Positions 7,608 through 19,046 are shown, numbered from the stretch's first letter. The stretch is 64,000 nt of DNA from Bradyrhizobium nivariense (GCF_029846715.1 NZ_JARVWW010000016.1:122730-186729); one strand, 5' to 3'. Program-made: numbers and translations. Notes: generated by a model from the sequence alone, not told the origin.

Positions 7608-8357
7608 ATGTTCGCGCGTCTCCTGATCCTGCTCTACGCCATCGTGAGCTATGCCGTATTCACGGTCTCATTTCTCTATGCGCTCGGTTTCGTCGGCAAT
7701 TATGTCGTGCCGAAGTCGATCGACACGTCGATTGACGTCGGCAGTCACACGAATCTAGGCGAGGCCATCGTCGTCGACTTGCTGCTGCTGGGCCTGTTTG
7801 CGATCCAGCGCACCGTCATGGCGCGCCCGGCCTTCAAGCGATGGTGGGCCAAATTCCTTCCCCTCGCCTGCCAGCGCAGCACCTACGTGCTGCTCTCCAG
7901 CCTGATTTTGCTGCTGCTGTTCTGGCAATGGCGTCCGATCCCGACCCCGATCTGGCAGATCGGTGGAATCGCGGCCTGGTTGCTGATCGGCGTGCATTGG
8001 CTCGGCTGGCTGATCGCGTTCGCCTCGACCCACATGATCGACCATTTCGACCTGTTCGGCCTGCGCCAGGCTTTCGTCGCGTTCCGCGGGACCGAGATAC
8101 CAGGTCAATCCTTCAGGACGCCGCTGCTTTACAAGATCGTGCGGCATCCGCTGATGCTGGGCTTTCTGCTCGCGTTCTGGGCCACGCCCGAGATGACCGC
8201 CGGCCATCTGCTGTTCGCGATCGCGAACTCAGCCTACATCCTGGTCGGGCTGCAGTTCGAGGAGCGGGATCTGATCGCCGAGTTCGGCGCGACCTATCAG
8301 CAGTATCGCCGGCGCGTTCCCATGCTGGTGCCGCGCATTTTCGGAGCGCCCCGATGA
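7608..8357 (+). CDS. mddA: MddA-type methanethiol S-methyltransferase (NnrU/ICMT superfamily)
   Basis: The 249-residue integral membrane protein has about five or six hydrophobic helices. The C-terminal methyltransferase signature is LLYKIVRHPLMLGFLLAFWA followed by the EERDL helix and YRRRVPMLVP, which is the SAM-binding end of the isoprenylcysteine-methyltransferase superfamily. MddA enzymes methylate methanethiol to dimethyl sulfide with SAM. The start is ATG 7608 after AGGAAAA. Its stop overlaps the next gene's start (ATGA at 8354-8357), so the two are translationally coupled. The substrate is by family resemblance only. Confidence 0.75.
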   Translation: MFARLLILLYAIVSYAVFTVSFLYALGFVGNYVVPKSIDTSIDVGSHTNLGEAIVVDLLLLGLFAIQRTVMARPAFKRWWAKFLPLACQRSTYVLLSSLILLLLFWQWRPIPTPIWQIGGIAAWLLIGVHWLGWLIAFASTHMIDHFDLFGLRQAFVAFRGTEIPGQSFRTPLLYKIVRHPLMLGFLLAFWATPEMTAGHLLFAIANSAYILVGLQFEERDLIAEFGATYQQYRRRVPMLVPRIFGAPR

Positions 8358-9331
8358 AAGCGGTTCTGTGCACTTCATTCACTGGCCCTGCGGATTTGCG
8401 CGTTGGCGAAATCGACGAACCGAAGCCGGCCGGCGACGAGATTCTCATCGACGTCCATGCGGCGTCCGTGAGTTTCATGGACCAGTTGGTGGTCTCGGGC
8501 CTCTACCAGATGCGGCCGCCGACGCCCTTCGTGCCCGGCACGGAAGCTTCCGGCATCGTCGTCGCGATCGGCGACAAGGTCACGAGATTCGCGCCCGGCG
8601 ACCGCGTGGCGTGCAGCGCTTGGACCGGCGGCTACGCCGAACGGATGATAGCGAAGGACTCGAAGGGCGTGCTTCTGCCTGATGGCGTCGCGTTCGAAGC
8701 CGCGGCGACGGTCCTGCACAATTACGGCACGGCCTATTATGCGCTGGTCGAGCGGGCACGGGCGCAACGCGGCGAGACCGTGTTCATCACGGGCGCCGCC
8801 GGCGGCGTTGGGCTCGCCGCAGTCGACCTCGGCCGTCATTTGGGCCTGCACGTCGTCGCCGGCGTCGGCTCCGACGACAAGGCTGCCCTGGTGCAAAGCT
8901 ACGGCGCCAGCGATGTCGTCAACTATCGCAGCGAGGATCTGCGCGACCGGATCAAGTCGATCACATCAGGAGAAGGCATCGACATCGGCTTCGACAATAT
9001 TGGCGGCGCGATCTTCGAGCAGATGGCCCGGCTGATGAAATGGGGCGGACGGCTGATGCCGATCGGCTTCACCAGCGGCGAAATTCCACAACTCCCGATG
9101 AACCTTCCGCTGCTGAAGAACTATTCCATCCTCGGTGTCTTCGTCGGCGCCTGGGCGGAGAAATTTTCCGCCGAGGCCGCGCGCATGAACGACACGCTGA
9201 TGCAATTACTGGCCGAGCGAAAAATCCACCCGCACATCGATCGCGTCCTCCCTTTGGAGGAGGCCGGAGAAGCCATGCGCGCCGTGGCCAACCGAACAGT
9301 TCAGGGGCGAATTGTCCTCAAGATCAGGTAA
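8354..9331 (+). CDS. NADPH:quinone oxidoreductase-like MDR protein
   Basis: This is a 325-residue medium-chain dehydrogenase/reductase of the zinc-free quinone-reductase type. A GroES-like domain occupies about 1-130. The Rossmann domain has the NADP motif GAAGGVGLAAVDLGRHLG near residue 145 and GFDNIGG near 215. The conserved AxxxNxxD stretch of zeta-crystallin-like enzymes is replaced by AASVSFMDQLVVSGLY. It is coupled to mddA by a 4-bp overlap and followed 24 bases later by the 9356 gene. The substrate is unknown. Confidence 0.8.
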   Translation: MKAVLCTSFTGPADLRVGEIDEPKPAGDEILIDVHAASVSFMDQLVVSGLYQMRPPTPFVPGTEASGIVVAIGDKVTRFAPGDRVACSAWTGGYAERMIAKDSKGVLLPDGVAFEAAATVLHNYGTAYYALVERARAQRGETVFITGAAGGVGLAAVDLGRHLGLHVVAGVGSDDKAALVQSYGASDVVNYRSEDLRDRIKSITSGEGIDIGFDNIGGAIFEQMARLMKWGGRLMPIGFTSGEIPQLPMNLPLLKNYSILGVFVGAWAEKFSAEAARMNDTLMQLLAERKIHPHIDRVLPLEEAGEAMRAVANRTVQGRIVLKIR

Positions 9332-9355
9332 AGTGCACCGGGAAGAGAGAGACCG

Positions 9356-10111
9356 ATGAAACCGATCATCATCGACAAACGCTTTTGCGGTCCGCCCAAC
9401 TCCGGGAACGGCGGCTACGTCTGCGGCCGGCTGGCCCGCCACATTCCCAGCGGCGCGGAGGTCACGCTGCGCGCACCGCCGCCGCTGGACAAGCCGCTCG
9501 ATGCGATCGCAACTGACGACGGCACATGGGAGCTTCGCGATGGCGCGAAAGTCGTGGCGACCGGGCGGCCGGCAAGTGTCGAGCTTGCGCGTCTGGAAAA
9601 AGCCAGCTTCGAGGAAGCCCGCGCCGCCGAATTGCTAACCCCGGTCAAGCCGCACGAGCATCCCCTGCCGACCCGCTTCGTCTGCGGTCCCGCGAGGACG
9701 AAGGGAGATGGCCTGCGCATCTTCGCCGGATCGCTTGCGCGTCATGCGCAGAAGGCCGTTCTCGCGGCGAGCTGGACGCCGGATCAGAATCTGGCCGCCG
9801 AGGATGGCTTGGTCGCCCCCGAATTTCTCTGGTCGGCACTCGATTGCCCCACCGGCTTTGCCTGCAATTGCGATCAGCACAGTGGCAGCTTCGACAAGAC
9901 ACCGCTGCTGCTGGGCCGGATGTCGGTCCGAATCGAAGCCCGCCCCCGCCCCGGCGACCGCTGCATCATCACAGCCTGGCCCACAGGCCGCGACGGCCGG
10001 AAACGTGTCGCAGACGCTGCACTCCATGATGAGACCGGGAGATTGCTGGCCGTGGCGAGGGCGACATGGATCGCGGTCGACCGCGAGGTGCAGCTCGGAC
10101 GCACTTCGTAG
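9356..10111 (+). CDS. Probable hotdog-fold (thioesterase-like) protein
   Basis: The 251-residue cytoplasmic protein starts after a GGAAGAGAGAG ribosome site. It has an N-terminal 'RFCGPPNSGNGGYVCGRLAR' block and a C-terminal region resembling a second hotdog repeat (GRMSVRIEARPRPGDRCIIT ... DETGRLLAVARATWI). This pattern is seen in acyl-CoA thioesterase-like double-hotdog proteins. There are several cysteines (FACNCDQH) of unknown role. It is third in the mddA gene set. The activity is not established. Confidence 0.6.
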   Translation: MKPIIIDKRFCGPPNSGNGGYVCGRLARHIPSGAEVTLRAPPPLDKPLDAIATDDGTWELRDGAKVVATGRPASVELARLEKASFEEARAAELLTPVKPHEHPLPTRFVCGPARTKGDGLRIFAGSLARHAQKAVLAASWTPDQNLAAEDGLVAPEFLWSALDCPTGFACNCDQHSGSFDKTPLLLGRMSVRIEARPRPGDRCIITAWPTGRDGRKRVADAALHDETGRLLAVARATWIAVDREVQLGRTS

Positions 10112-10137
10112 GGTGGATTAGCGGAGCGTAATCCACC
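10112..10137. repeat. Palindromic intergenic repeat
   Basis: GGTGGATTA (10112-10120) and TAATCCACC (10129-10137) surround GCGGAGCG. It is a stem-loop of the kind repeated across Bradyrhizobium genomes and directly follows the 9356 gene. Confidence 0.65.
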
Positions 10138-10201
10138 TCTTCAATTTCCCCGGGCACAGAAGTGGTAGGTTACGCCACGCGGACCGTGCTTCGCGCAGTG
10201 T

Positions 10202-10287
10202 CGTAGGGTAGGCAAAGGCGCGTAGCGCCGTGCCCGCCAACTCTGTTTCACCTCGTTGATCGAGGCGTTCGCTTTGCCCACCTACGA
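10202..10287. repeat. Long palindromic intergenic repeat
   Basis: CGTAGGGTAGGCAAAG near 10202 is roughly inverted at 10272-10286 (CTTTGCCCACCTACG), with a smaller GGCGCGTAGCGCC palindrome inside. It looks like a mobile intergenic repeat, not a gene. Confidence 0.6.
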
Positions 10288-10290
10288 GAT

Positions 10291-10629
10291 CTATAGATTT
10301 ACTATTTGGACAGGCTGATTTCGCTCGTCAGGCCAACAACCGGCGAACTCCAAAACCTCTTCCACCGTCTCATTCGCGTGCGCGGTTGTCGTAACAAAGC
10401 TCGTGCCATCCGACCCATCGCCTACCACGAGTTCGTCGATGATGTCCTCTATCCTCGCTGCGCCTTCTCCGACGACTGCAATAAGAGCAACGTTATCGCG
10501 AAGGCACTGCTCGACGAATGCATCCAATACGACACATTCGATAGCGGCAGCTGTAGAACGACTCTTGAAGCATAGTTCATCTAATTTTTGGCGGCGTGGC
10601 GAAACCGCTCTCCCCTGATCTCGCGCCAA
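10291..10629 (-). CDS. Small acidic protein, DUF7684-like, start uncertain
   Basis: The region encodes an acidic protein ending in TSFVTTTAHANETVEEVLEF and GCWPDERNQPVQIVNL. This resembles the small family whose members end in '(D)DFVMTTWH-(D)EPLEEV-FWFA' (DUF7684). No ATG is present in frame. The only upstream start is a TTG at 10629 inside the preceding gene, so it may be translationally coupled or truncated at its 5' end. Its stop lies beside the 10202-10287 repeat. The function is unknown. Confidence 0.45.
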   Translation of the reverse strand: MARDQGRAVSPRRQKLDELCFKSRSTAAAIECVVLDAFVEQCLRDNVALIAVVGEGAARIEDIIDELVVGDGSDGTSFVTTTAHANETVEEVLEFAGCWPDERNQPVQIVNL

Positions 10630-10907
10630 TATTCTTCCGCAACGTCGGGGTCGATTTCGATTGGCGCGGAGCTTTCAGGATCGAGGCGATCCCCACCATC
10701 TTTTCGTGGGCCTGAAATCCAAAACCTTTCTCCGGTTTCAACATCAAAGTAGTTTGCCTTGAAGCCGCTACCTTTCAGGCTTTGGAAAGTGCGTCCTCCA
10801 TAGCTGATAGACTTGCCCGTCTTCGAGAATGTGACGCGGCCGATCCGCGCCAGTCCATTCAGCGAACTAGATTTGTCCTCGATGTACATGATGCGTGTTT
10901 TCGGCAT
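10581..10907 (-). CDS. Conserved small hypothetical protein
   Basis: The 108-residue protein begins MPKTRIMYIEDKSSSLNG and has a conserved basic/aromatic core (RIGRVTFSKTGKSISYGGR, KANYFDVETGERFWISGP) and a WREIRGE tail. This widespread family is sometimes mislabelled as 1-deoxyxylulose-phosphate synthase in databases; nothing here resembles that enzyme. ATG 10907 has an AGG site upstream. A longer reading from 10949 adds an unlikely hydrophobic leader. It overlaps the 10291 gene region. Confidence 0.65.
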   Translation of the reverse strand: MPKTRIMYIEDKSSSLNGLARIGRVTFSKTGKSISYGGRTFQSLKGSGFKANYFDVETGERFWISGPRKDGGDRLDPESSAPIEIDPDVAEEYWREIRGERFRHAAKN

Positions 10908-11338
10908 GCTTGGACCTAACGCGCAGACGGCGTGCAAGAGACAAATCATTCTGCCCGATAAAAAAACAATCGAGAATAATTATCAAACGGGAATGCAACT
11001 CAGGGAATTTGTCAGTTAAGCAATCGTAACCGCATTGATATTCCTTGTTGCCCCCGTAAGGGCAAACCGCCCCTGTCACCTCCCGAGGCAAAAGCTATCG
11101 CATATGACAGCGGGAGGCCGCCGGACGCGCTCGGCCTGCATGGTTCGAGACGCCCGCTTTGGCGGGCTCCTCACCATGAGGGGCAGATCTCTCTCCGCAG
11201 AACGCGACCTCATCCTGAGGGCCCGCCGTAGGCGGGCGTCTCGAAGGATTGGCTGCAGGCAAGCTCCCAGCCACGTTCTTCTTCATATGCGGTCGCCCTG
11301 CCTCCCGAGGGTGGAGCTGACACGCCCTAAGCTACCCG
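10908..11338. other. Intergenic region, repeats only
   Basis: Apart from the 98-bp repeat at 11146-11243 and a TTGCCC/GGGCAA hairpin near 11046-11063, I see no supported gene here. Confidence 0.5.
11146..11243. repeat. 98-bp palindromic repeat element
   Basis: CGAGACGCCCGC (11146-11157) is perfectly inverted at 11232-11243. Inside are a CCTCACCATGAGG palindrome and a CCTCATCCTGAGG palindrome. This is a typical Bradyrhizobium intergenic repeat. The whole interval 10908-11338 has no convincing gene apart from this. Confidence 0.7.
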
Positions 11339-12547
11339 CTACGACGCGCTCGACCCTTGCTCGATCATCCCCTCCAGCCGCATCAGCTCCGCCTCCAGAT
11401 CGCGCTCGACATCCGCCGCCCGCATCTCGATCACACGATAATCGCGCGCCTCGAGCCACGTCCGCCGGCCCGCGCGGTCCGCGGCGATGGTCTCGCCCTC
11501 GCCCGGGTTGACCAGCTCGATCGCGATCCGGTGCGGGAACGAGACGAAGTCCGGGATGTGGCGGCCGACCGGAGTCTGGCGCTTGAATTGGCCTGCGAAA
11601 CGGCGATCACGTGTGAGGGCCTGCCACAGCAGGCGCTCGGCGTCGGTCGGGTTGCGGCGGAGCAGGCGGGCGAGGCCGCGCACGGTCGAGCCGCTGTCGG
11701 ACACCCCGCCGCCCTGCCCGTGTTCGGCCAGCAGCGCGCGCAGGCGCGTCGCCTGCTCGCCGTCGAGCACGCCGCCCTTGGCCGGGCCCTTGCGTCCTTC
11801 GGCGATCGCCATCACCACCCCGTGCAGGGTGTGCATGTCCTGCTTGGTCGGCTCCATCCGGCTGAAGATGTTGCGCAGGTTCACCAGCATGGTGTCGCGC
11901 TTCTCGGCCGGGCGCAGGAATTCGACCCGGTCGAGCTCGCGGATGAGATTATCGAAGAAGGCCTGCATCTGGTGTTGCGAGGCGCGCTCGGAGCGCTCGG
12001 GCATGGCGTGCGGCAGTTCGCCCGAGGTTGCCCGCTTGAACCATTCATAGCCGACCAGCAGCACCGCCTGGGCGAGGTTCAGCGAGGCGAAGCCTGGATT
12101 GACCGGGAAGGTGATGATCCGGTTGGAGAGCCCGACCTCTTCGTTGGTCAGGCCCCAGCGCTCCCGGCCGAACAGGATACCGGCCTTGCCGCCCGCCGCG
12201 ACGTGCCCGGAAATCTCGGCCGCTGCGGCTTCCGGCCCCACCACGGGTTTGGCCTGATCATGGGGGCGCGCGGTGGTGGCGAACAGCAGGTCGAGATCGG
12301 CGACCGCTTCACCGACCGTGTTGAACAATTCGACCTTTTCCAAAATGTAGTCGGCGCCGGCGGCGGCGCGCTGGGCGGCGATGTTGGGCCAGCCGTCGCG
12401 CGGGTTGACGATGCGCAAGGAGCTCAGCGCAAAATTGCCCATGGCGCGCGCGGCCATGCCGATGTTTTCGCCAAGTTGCGGCTCGACCAGGATCACGATG
12501 GGACCGTCGAGGGAAAGGCCGGCCTTGCTCTTGTCAGTCCCCGACAT
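11339..12547 (-). CDS. TrmJ/TrmH-type RNA 2'-O-methyltransferase with C-terminal DUF559-like domain
   Basis: The 402-residue fusion has a SPOUT methyltransferase domain of the TrmJ/LasT type at residues 1-250. Its marks are the VEPQLGENIGMAARAMGN start, LFGRERWGLTNEEV, and the FASLNLAQAVLLVGYEW knot. From about 285 to 395 comes a DUF559 (Vsr-like nuclease) module (RGLARLLRRNPTDAERLLWQ, then RIAIELVNPGEGE). In active DUF559 proteins the last motif is near ExDGxxH; here the Asp and His are missing, so that half may only bind RNA or DNA. TrmJ methylates nucleotide 32 of tRNA. The start is ATG 12547. Confidence 0.85.
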   Translation of the reverse strand: MSGTDKSKAGLSLDGPIVILVEPQLGENIGMAARAMGNFALSSLRIVNPRDGWPNIAAQRAAAGADYILEKVELFNTVGEAVADLDLLFATTARPHDQAKPVVGPEAAAAEISGHVAAGGKAGILFGRERWGLTNEEVGLSNRIITFPVNPGFASLNLAQAVLLVGYEWFKRATSGELPHAMPERSERASQHQMQAFFDNLIRELDRVEFLRPAEKRDTMLVNLRNIFSRMEPTKQDMHTLHGVVMAIAEGRKGPAKGGVLDGEQATRLRALLAEHGQGGGVSDSGSTVRGLARLLRRNPTDAERLLWQALTRDRRFAGQFKRQTPVGRHIPDFVSFPHRIAIELVNPGEGETIAADRAGRRTWLEARDYRVIEMRAADVERDLEAELMRLEGMIEQGSSAS

Positions 12548-12731
12548 CTCGTTTCGCTTTCACACTGGTTCTCAAGGCCTTGGAGAGGCGCTCTTCAGGA
12601 ATTGATTCAAAGCCGGCCTCGACCCGGTCTTGGGCCGGCTGCCCGTTCGCCTGTCGTTTGCCTGTCCTGACAAAATTCTCAAGGGAAATAACGGGTTGGA
12701 TTCGACTTTTAAATCTCGCCTGAAACTTCAG

Positions 12732-12753
12732 GGCGGCCCCTGCGGCAGGGCCG
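12732..12753. terminator. GC-rich hairpin upstream of icd
   Basis: GCGGCCC and GGGCCGC pair around an 8-base loop. There is no T-run, so termination is uncertain. The interval 12548-12895 otherwise holds only the divergent promoters. Confidence 0.4.
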
Positions 12754-12895
12754 CTCGCCGCCCCCCATCTGTGGAAGCTGGATGAGCTAAAAGTGCATAA
12801 TCACTTGGCTTTCGCCCGCCGCGCGGCGGTGCTAAGAGGCGGCGGATATTCCCGTGGCGCGCCAAAAGCGCCGTTCCCAAGAGGCTTCCCCGATC

Positions 12896-14110
12896 ATGGC
12901 AAAAATCAAGGTGTCCAACCCCGTCGTCGAACTCGATGGCGACGAGATGACCCGGATCATCTGGCAGTACATCAAGGACAAGCTGATCAACCCGTTCCTG
13001 GATGTCGAGCTGCAGTATTTCGACCTGGGGATGGAGTACCGCGACCACACCAACGATCAGGTGACCATCGACGCCGCCGAAGCCATCAAGAAGGTCGGCG
13101 TCGGCGTCAAGTGCGCCACCATCACCCCGGACGAGGCCCGGGTGAAGGAGTTCAACCTCAAGCAGATGTGGAAGTCGCCGAACGGCACCATCCGCAACAT
13201 TCTCGGCGGCTGCATCTTCCGCGAGCCGATCATCTGCAAGAACGTGCCGCGCCTGGTTCCCGGCTGGAGCAAGCCGATCATCATCGGCCGCCACGCCTAT
13301 GGCGACCAGTACCGCGCCACCGACATCAAGTTCCCGGGCAAGGGCACGCTGTCGATGAAGTTCGTCGGCGAGGACGGCACCGTGATCGAGCGGGAAGTGT
13401 TCAAGGCGCCCGGCGCCGGCGTCGCCATGGAGATGTACAATCTCGACGATTCCATCATCGACTTCGCCCGTGCCTCCTTCAACTACGGCCTGCTGCGCGG
13501 CTATCCGGTCTATCTCTCGACCAAGAACACCATCCTCAAAGTCTATGACGGCCGCTTCAAGGATATCTTCCAGGAGATCTTTGACGCCGAGTTCAAGAAG
13601 GACTTCGACGCCAAGGGCCTGACCTACGAGCACCGCCTGATCGACGACATGGTGGCCTCGGCGCTGAAATGGTCCGGCGGCTACGTCTGGGCCTGCAAGA
13701 ACTACGACGGCGACGTGCAGTCCGACACGGTGGCGCAGGGCTACGGCTCGCTCGGCCTGATGACCTCGGTGCTGCTCACCCCGGACGGCAAGACGGTGGA
13801 AGCCGAGGCCGCGCACGGCACGGTGACCCGCCACTACCGCGAGCACCAGAAGGGCAAGGAGACCTCGACCAACTCGATCGCGTCGATCTTCGCCTGGACC
13901 CGCGGCCTGTCGCACCGCGCCAAGCTCGACAACAATGCCGAGCTCGCCAAGTTCGCGAACACGCTGGAGAAGGTCTGCGTCGACACCGTCGAGGAAGGCT
14001 ACATGACCAAGGACCTCGCGCTCCTGGTCGGCGCCGACCAGCGCTGGCTCTCGACCACCGGCTTCCTCGACAAGGTCGCCGAGAACCTCGGGAAGGCGCT
14101 GGCGGCGTAA
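12896..14110 (+). CDS. icd: NADP-dependent isocitrate dehydrogenase
   Basis: The 404-residue enzyme oxidatively decarboxylates isocitrate to 2-oxoglutarate in the TCA cycle. It belongs to the dimeric, eukaryote-like NADP-IDH subfamily typical of alphaproteobacteria. Signatures include NPVVELDGDEMTRIIW at the N-terminus, the substrate loop SPNGTIRNILGG, and AEAAHGTVTRHYREHQKG, which contains the cofactor-specificity region. The frame opens at 12854, but ATG 12896 gives the family's standard MAKIKVSNP start. It is followed by a strong hairpin at 14150-14174. Confidence 0.96.
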   Translation: MAKIKVSNPVVELDGDEMTRIIWQYIKDKLINPFLDVELQYFDLGMEYRDHTNDQVTIDAAEAIKKVGVGVKCATITPDEARVKEFNLKQMWKSPNGTIRNILGGCIFREPIICKNVPRLVPGWSKPIIIGRHAYGDQYRATDIKFPGKGTLSMKFVGEDGTVIEREVFKAPGAGVAMEMYNLDDSIIDFARASFNYGLLRGYPVYLSTKNTILKVYDGRFKDIFQEIFDAEFKKDFDAKGLTYEHRLIDDMVASALKWSGGYVWACKNYDGDVQSDTVAQGYGSLGLMTSVLLTPDGKTVEAEAAHGTVTRHYREHQKGKETSTNSIASIFAWTRGLSHRAKLDNNAELAKFANTLEKVCVDTVEEGYMTKDLALLVGADQRWLSTTGFLDKVAENLGKALAA

Positions 14111-14149
14111 GCCGTCCGCAATTTCGCCCGACTGGGCCAGACATCATCA

Positions 14150-14180
14150 CGGGCCGCGTCGCAAGCGCGGCCCGTTCGCT
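14150..14180 (+). terminator. Probable terminator of icd
   Basis: The perfect 9-bp stem CGGGCCGCG (14150-14158) / CGCGGCCCG (14166-14174) is followed by TTCGCTTATTT. Confidence 0.65.
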
Positions 14181-14209
14181 TATTTGGACCTTTGCGTGGA
14201 GATGCGACC

Positions 14210-14704
14210 ATGTCGATCAAGCTTGCCGTCCCCTGCCTGTTGCTGCTCGCTGGACCGGCTGTGGCCGCCGACCCGCTCCCCGACGCCATCGCCGCGCCCG
14301 GCGAGACTGTCGTGCTCAGCGTCCACGCCGAGGGCGCGCAGGTCTATGAGTGCAAGGCTGGCACCGACGGCAAGCTCGCCTGGGCCTTCCGCGAGCCGAT
14401 CGCGACGCTGCTGTCCGAGGGCAAGACGATCGGCCGGCACTATGCCGGTCCGAACTGGGAGCACGCCGACGGCAGCGCCGTCGTCGGCAAGGCCGCCGGC
14501 AACGCGCCGGGCGCGACCGCGGCCGACATTCCCTGGCTAAAGCTGGAAGTCATCTCCCGCCGCGGCAGCGGCGTCCTCACGCCCGTCACCACGGTCCAGC
14601 GCATCGACACCCATGGCGGCAAGCTCGACGGCGCCTGCGACAAGGCCGGCGAGTTCAAGAGCGCGCCCTATTCGGCCGAGTACGTCTTCCTGAAGAAGGG
14701 CTGA
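14210..14704 (+). CDS. DUF3455-family secreted protein
   Basis: The 164-residue protein has a cleavable signal peptide (LAVPCLLLLAGPAVAADP). The mature domain, GAQVYECK ... AWAFREPIATLL ... GPNWEHADGSAVVGKA, matches the DUF3455 pattern of periplasmic proteins of unknown function. Starts at 14192 are possible, but ATG 14210 begins the signal sequence cleanly. It stops 5 bases before the end of the convergent channel gene. Confidence 0.8.
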   Translation: MSIKLAVPCLLLLAGPAVAADPLPDAIAAPGETVVLSVHAEGAQVYECKAGTDGKLAWAFREPIATLLSEGKTIGRHYAGPNWEHADGSAVVGKAAGNAPGATAADIPWLKLEVISRRGSGVLTPVTTVQRIDTHGGKLDGACDKAGEFKSAPYSAEYVFLKKG

Positions 14705-14708
14705 CCAC

Positions 14709-15935
14709 TCAGCGGTCGGTTGCCTCTTTCTCCGCCTGCGCCAGCTCTGCCGCCGCGAGATCGCCGGTCTCTTCCAGCCGCGCTTTCGCAACCTGGTGGA
14801 CGTGGGCGGCGAGCGTCGGCATGCGCTCGATCAGGGCGTGAAAATCCTGGGCGTCGAGCAGCAGCAGCCGGGTCTTGCGCGTCGCCGTCACCGTGCCGCT
14901 GCGCTTTGTCTTATGCAGCAGCGCGATCTCGCCGAAGAAGGTGCCGTCCGTGAGCCGCACCTGCTGGCTCGGCAGCACGATCTCGACCTCGCCGGCGGTG
15001 ATGAAATACATCGACGAGGCAACATCGCCCCGCCGCACCAATATCTCGCCCTGCTCGATGGTGCGCGCGCGCAAGAGCCGCATGATGTCGGCGATCTCCG
15101 CTGCGGTGAGATGCGAGAACAGCGGCACCCGCGCCAGCAGGCCCCAGGTGACCACGAAGTCGCGACGCTTCAGCTCCTCCGCGAATGCGGTGGAGATGAT
15201 CGCGACCGGCAGCGCGATCATGGCAAAACCGCTGATGATCGCAAACACCGAGACGAACTTTCCAAGCGCCGTCACCGGCACGACGTCGCCATAGCCGACG
15301 GTGCCGAGCGTCACGATCGCCCACCACATCGCGTCCGGGATAGTGCCGAGCTTGCTGGGCTGCACATCGCGCTCGATGGCGTAGAGCAGCGAGGCGAAGG
15401 TCAGCACCACACCAAACAGGATGACGATGCAGCCGATCAGCGCCCGCCGTTCGGCATGCACGGCCGCAAGCAGCGAGCGCATTGCGGGCGAGTAGCGGAT
15501 CATCTTGAGGAACGGCAGCACGCCGAGCGCGGCCAGCGTCGCGTGCCGGCCCGTGGCCAGCACGATTCCCGCGGGCAGGAACGCGAGGAGATCGATGATG
15601 CCGAGCGCGGAGAAGGCATAGCCGAGCCGGTCAGCGAGCGCGGAGCCCTTGCGCGGCGTGTGGCCCGCCACCGTCCACAGACGCGCGGCATATTCCAGCG
15701 CGAACACGACGATGGAAAGGACAGTGATGGCCGAGAACAGCGCACCGAATTGCGCGTCCAGCTCCGGCACCGAGGCGAGGATCATCGCGACCACGTCGAG
15801 CACGATGACGCCGATGATGAGCTGGATGAAGCGCGATCCGACTGAGGAGGCCAGCGGATCGTGCTCCAGCAATTCGTACAGGCGATCCCGTAAGTTGGGA
15901 TCGCGCAAGCCACGTCCTCGCGGAACGAGGCCCAT
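14709..15935 (-). CDS. Potassium channel with cyclic nucleotide-binding domain
   Basis: The 408-residue inner-membrane protein has an S1-S4-like region (about 35-175), a pore loop with the K+ selectivity filter TVGYGD (about 222-227), S6, and a C-terminal cyclic nucleotide-binding domain (about 275-385). The phosphate-binding cassette reads FFGEIALLHKTKRSGTV, keeping Glu and Arg needed for cNMP contact. It resembles MloK1-type channels from Mesorhizobium, though its voltage sensor (LKMIRYSPAMRSLL) carries few charges. The role is probably cNMP-gated K+ flux. Confidence 0.88.
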   Translation of the reverse strand: MGLVPRGRGLRDPNLRDRLYELLEHDPLASSVGSRFIQLIIGVIVLDVVAMILASVPELDAQFGALFSAITVLSIVVFALEYAARLWTVAGHTPRKGSALADRLGYAFSALGIIDLLAFLPAGIVLATGRHATLAALGVLPFLKMIRYSPAMRSLLAAVHAERRALIGCIVILFGVVLTFASLLYAIERDVQPSKLGTIPDAMWWAIVTLGTVGYGDVVPVTALGKFVSVFAIISGFAMIALPVAIISTAFAEELKRRDFVVTWGLLARVPLFSHLTAAEIADIMRLLRARTIEQGEILVRRGDVASSMYFITAGEVEIVLPSQQVRLTDGTFFGEIALLHKTKRSGTVTATRKTRLLLLDAQDFHALIERMPTLAAHVHQVAKARLEETGDLAAAELAQAEKEATDR

Positions 15936-15941
15936 GGGATT

Positions 15942-18635
<2,694 letters not shown>

Positions 18636-18870
18636 GTTCATCCAATCGGGTGTGCTTGGACCCGCTATACGCCATCCAAACCGCGAGTTTGGGCTGATAT
18701 CTGCGGGCCAAAGCGCTTTTAGACAAGGCCAGCTTCGCTGTCCAGAAACTGTGCAGACAGATCAGTGGGTTGCCGCAGGCGCTCAATCCCGTTGCAATCC
18801 CGTTGAAAGCCGCAAGGCCCGCGTTGACAGGCTTGGCCACCCTGTGGTCTGTACCCATTTGTATCGTACG

Positions 18871-19046
18871 GCCACGTCGGGAGAGACCGGCTTTGGGTAG
18901 CCGGCGCCGAAGGAGCAACCGCCCCGGAAACTCTCAGGCAAAAGGACCGCGTGGCTTTGACAGCATCTGGAAAGAGGCGCCGACGGGCTTAGCCCGGACG
19001 ACGTCCGCCGACGGGATAATACTCTCAGGCACAGCGACAGATGGGG
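18871..19046 (+). ncRNA. Tandem glycine riboswitch
   Basis: Two glycine aptamers lie in series. The first (about 18876-18962) has GGGAGAGACCGGC ... GCGCCGAAGGAGCAACCGC ... AACTCTCAGGCAAAAGGACCGC. The second (about 18963-19046) has TCTGGAAAGAGGCGCC ... CGCCGACGGGATAATACTCTCAGGCACAGCGACAGA (given here in two pieces: CGCCGACGGGATAATA and CTCTCAGGCACAGCGACAGA). Both share the CTCTCAGGCA core. It sits 55 bases before gcvT and should turn the cleavage operon on when glycine is abundant. A short CGGGAA/TTCCCG hairpin (19064-19079) may be the expression platform. Confidence 0.93.

Noticed and set aside
10306..10575. An 89-codon plus-strand frame opposite the DUF7684-like gene
   Set aside because: The minus strand has the better protein composition and resembles a known family; no ribosome site on the plus strand.
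11020..11338. Possible small genes between the hypothetical protein and trmJ
   Set aside because: The open frames are created by the palindromic repeat at 11146-11243.
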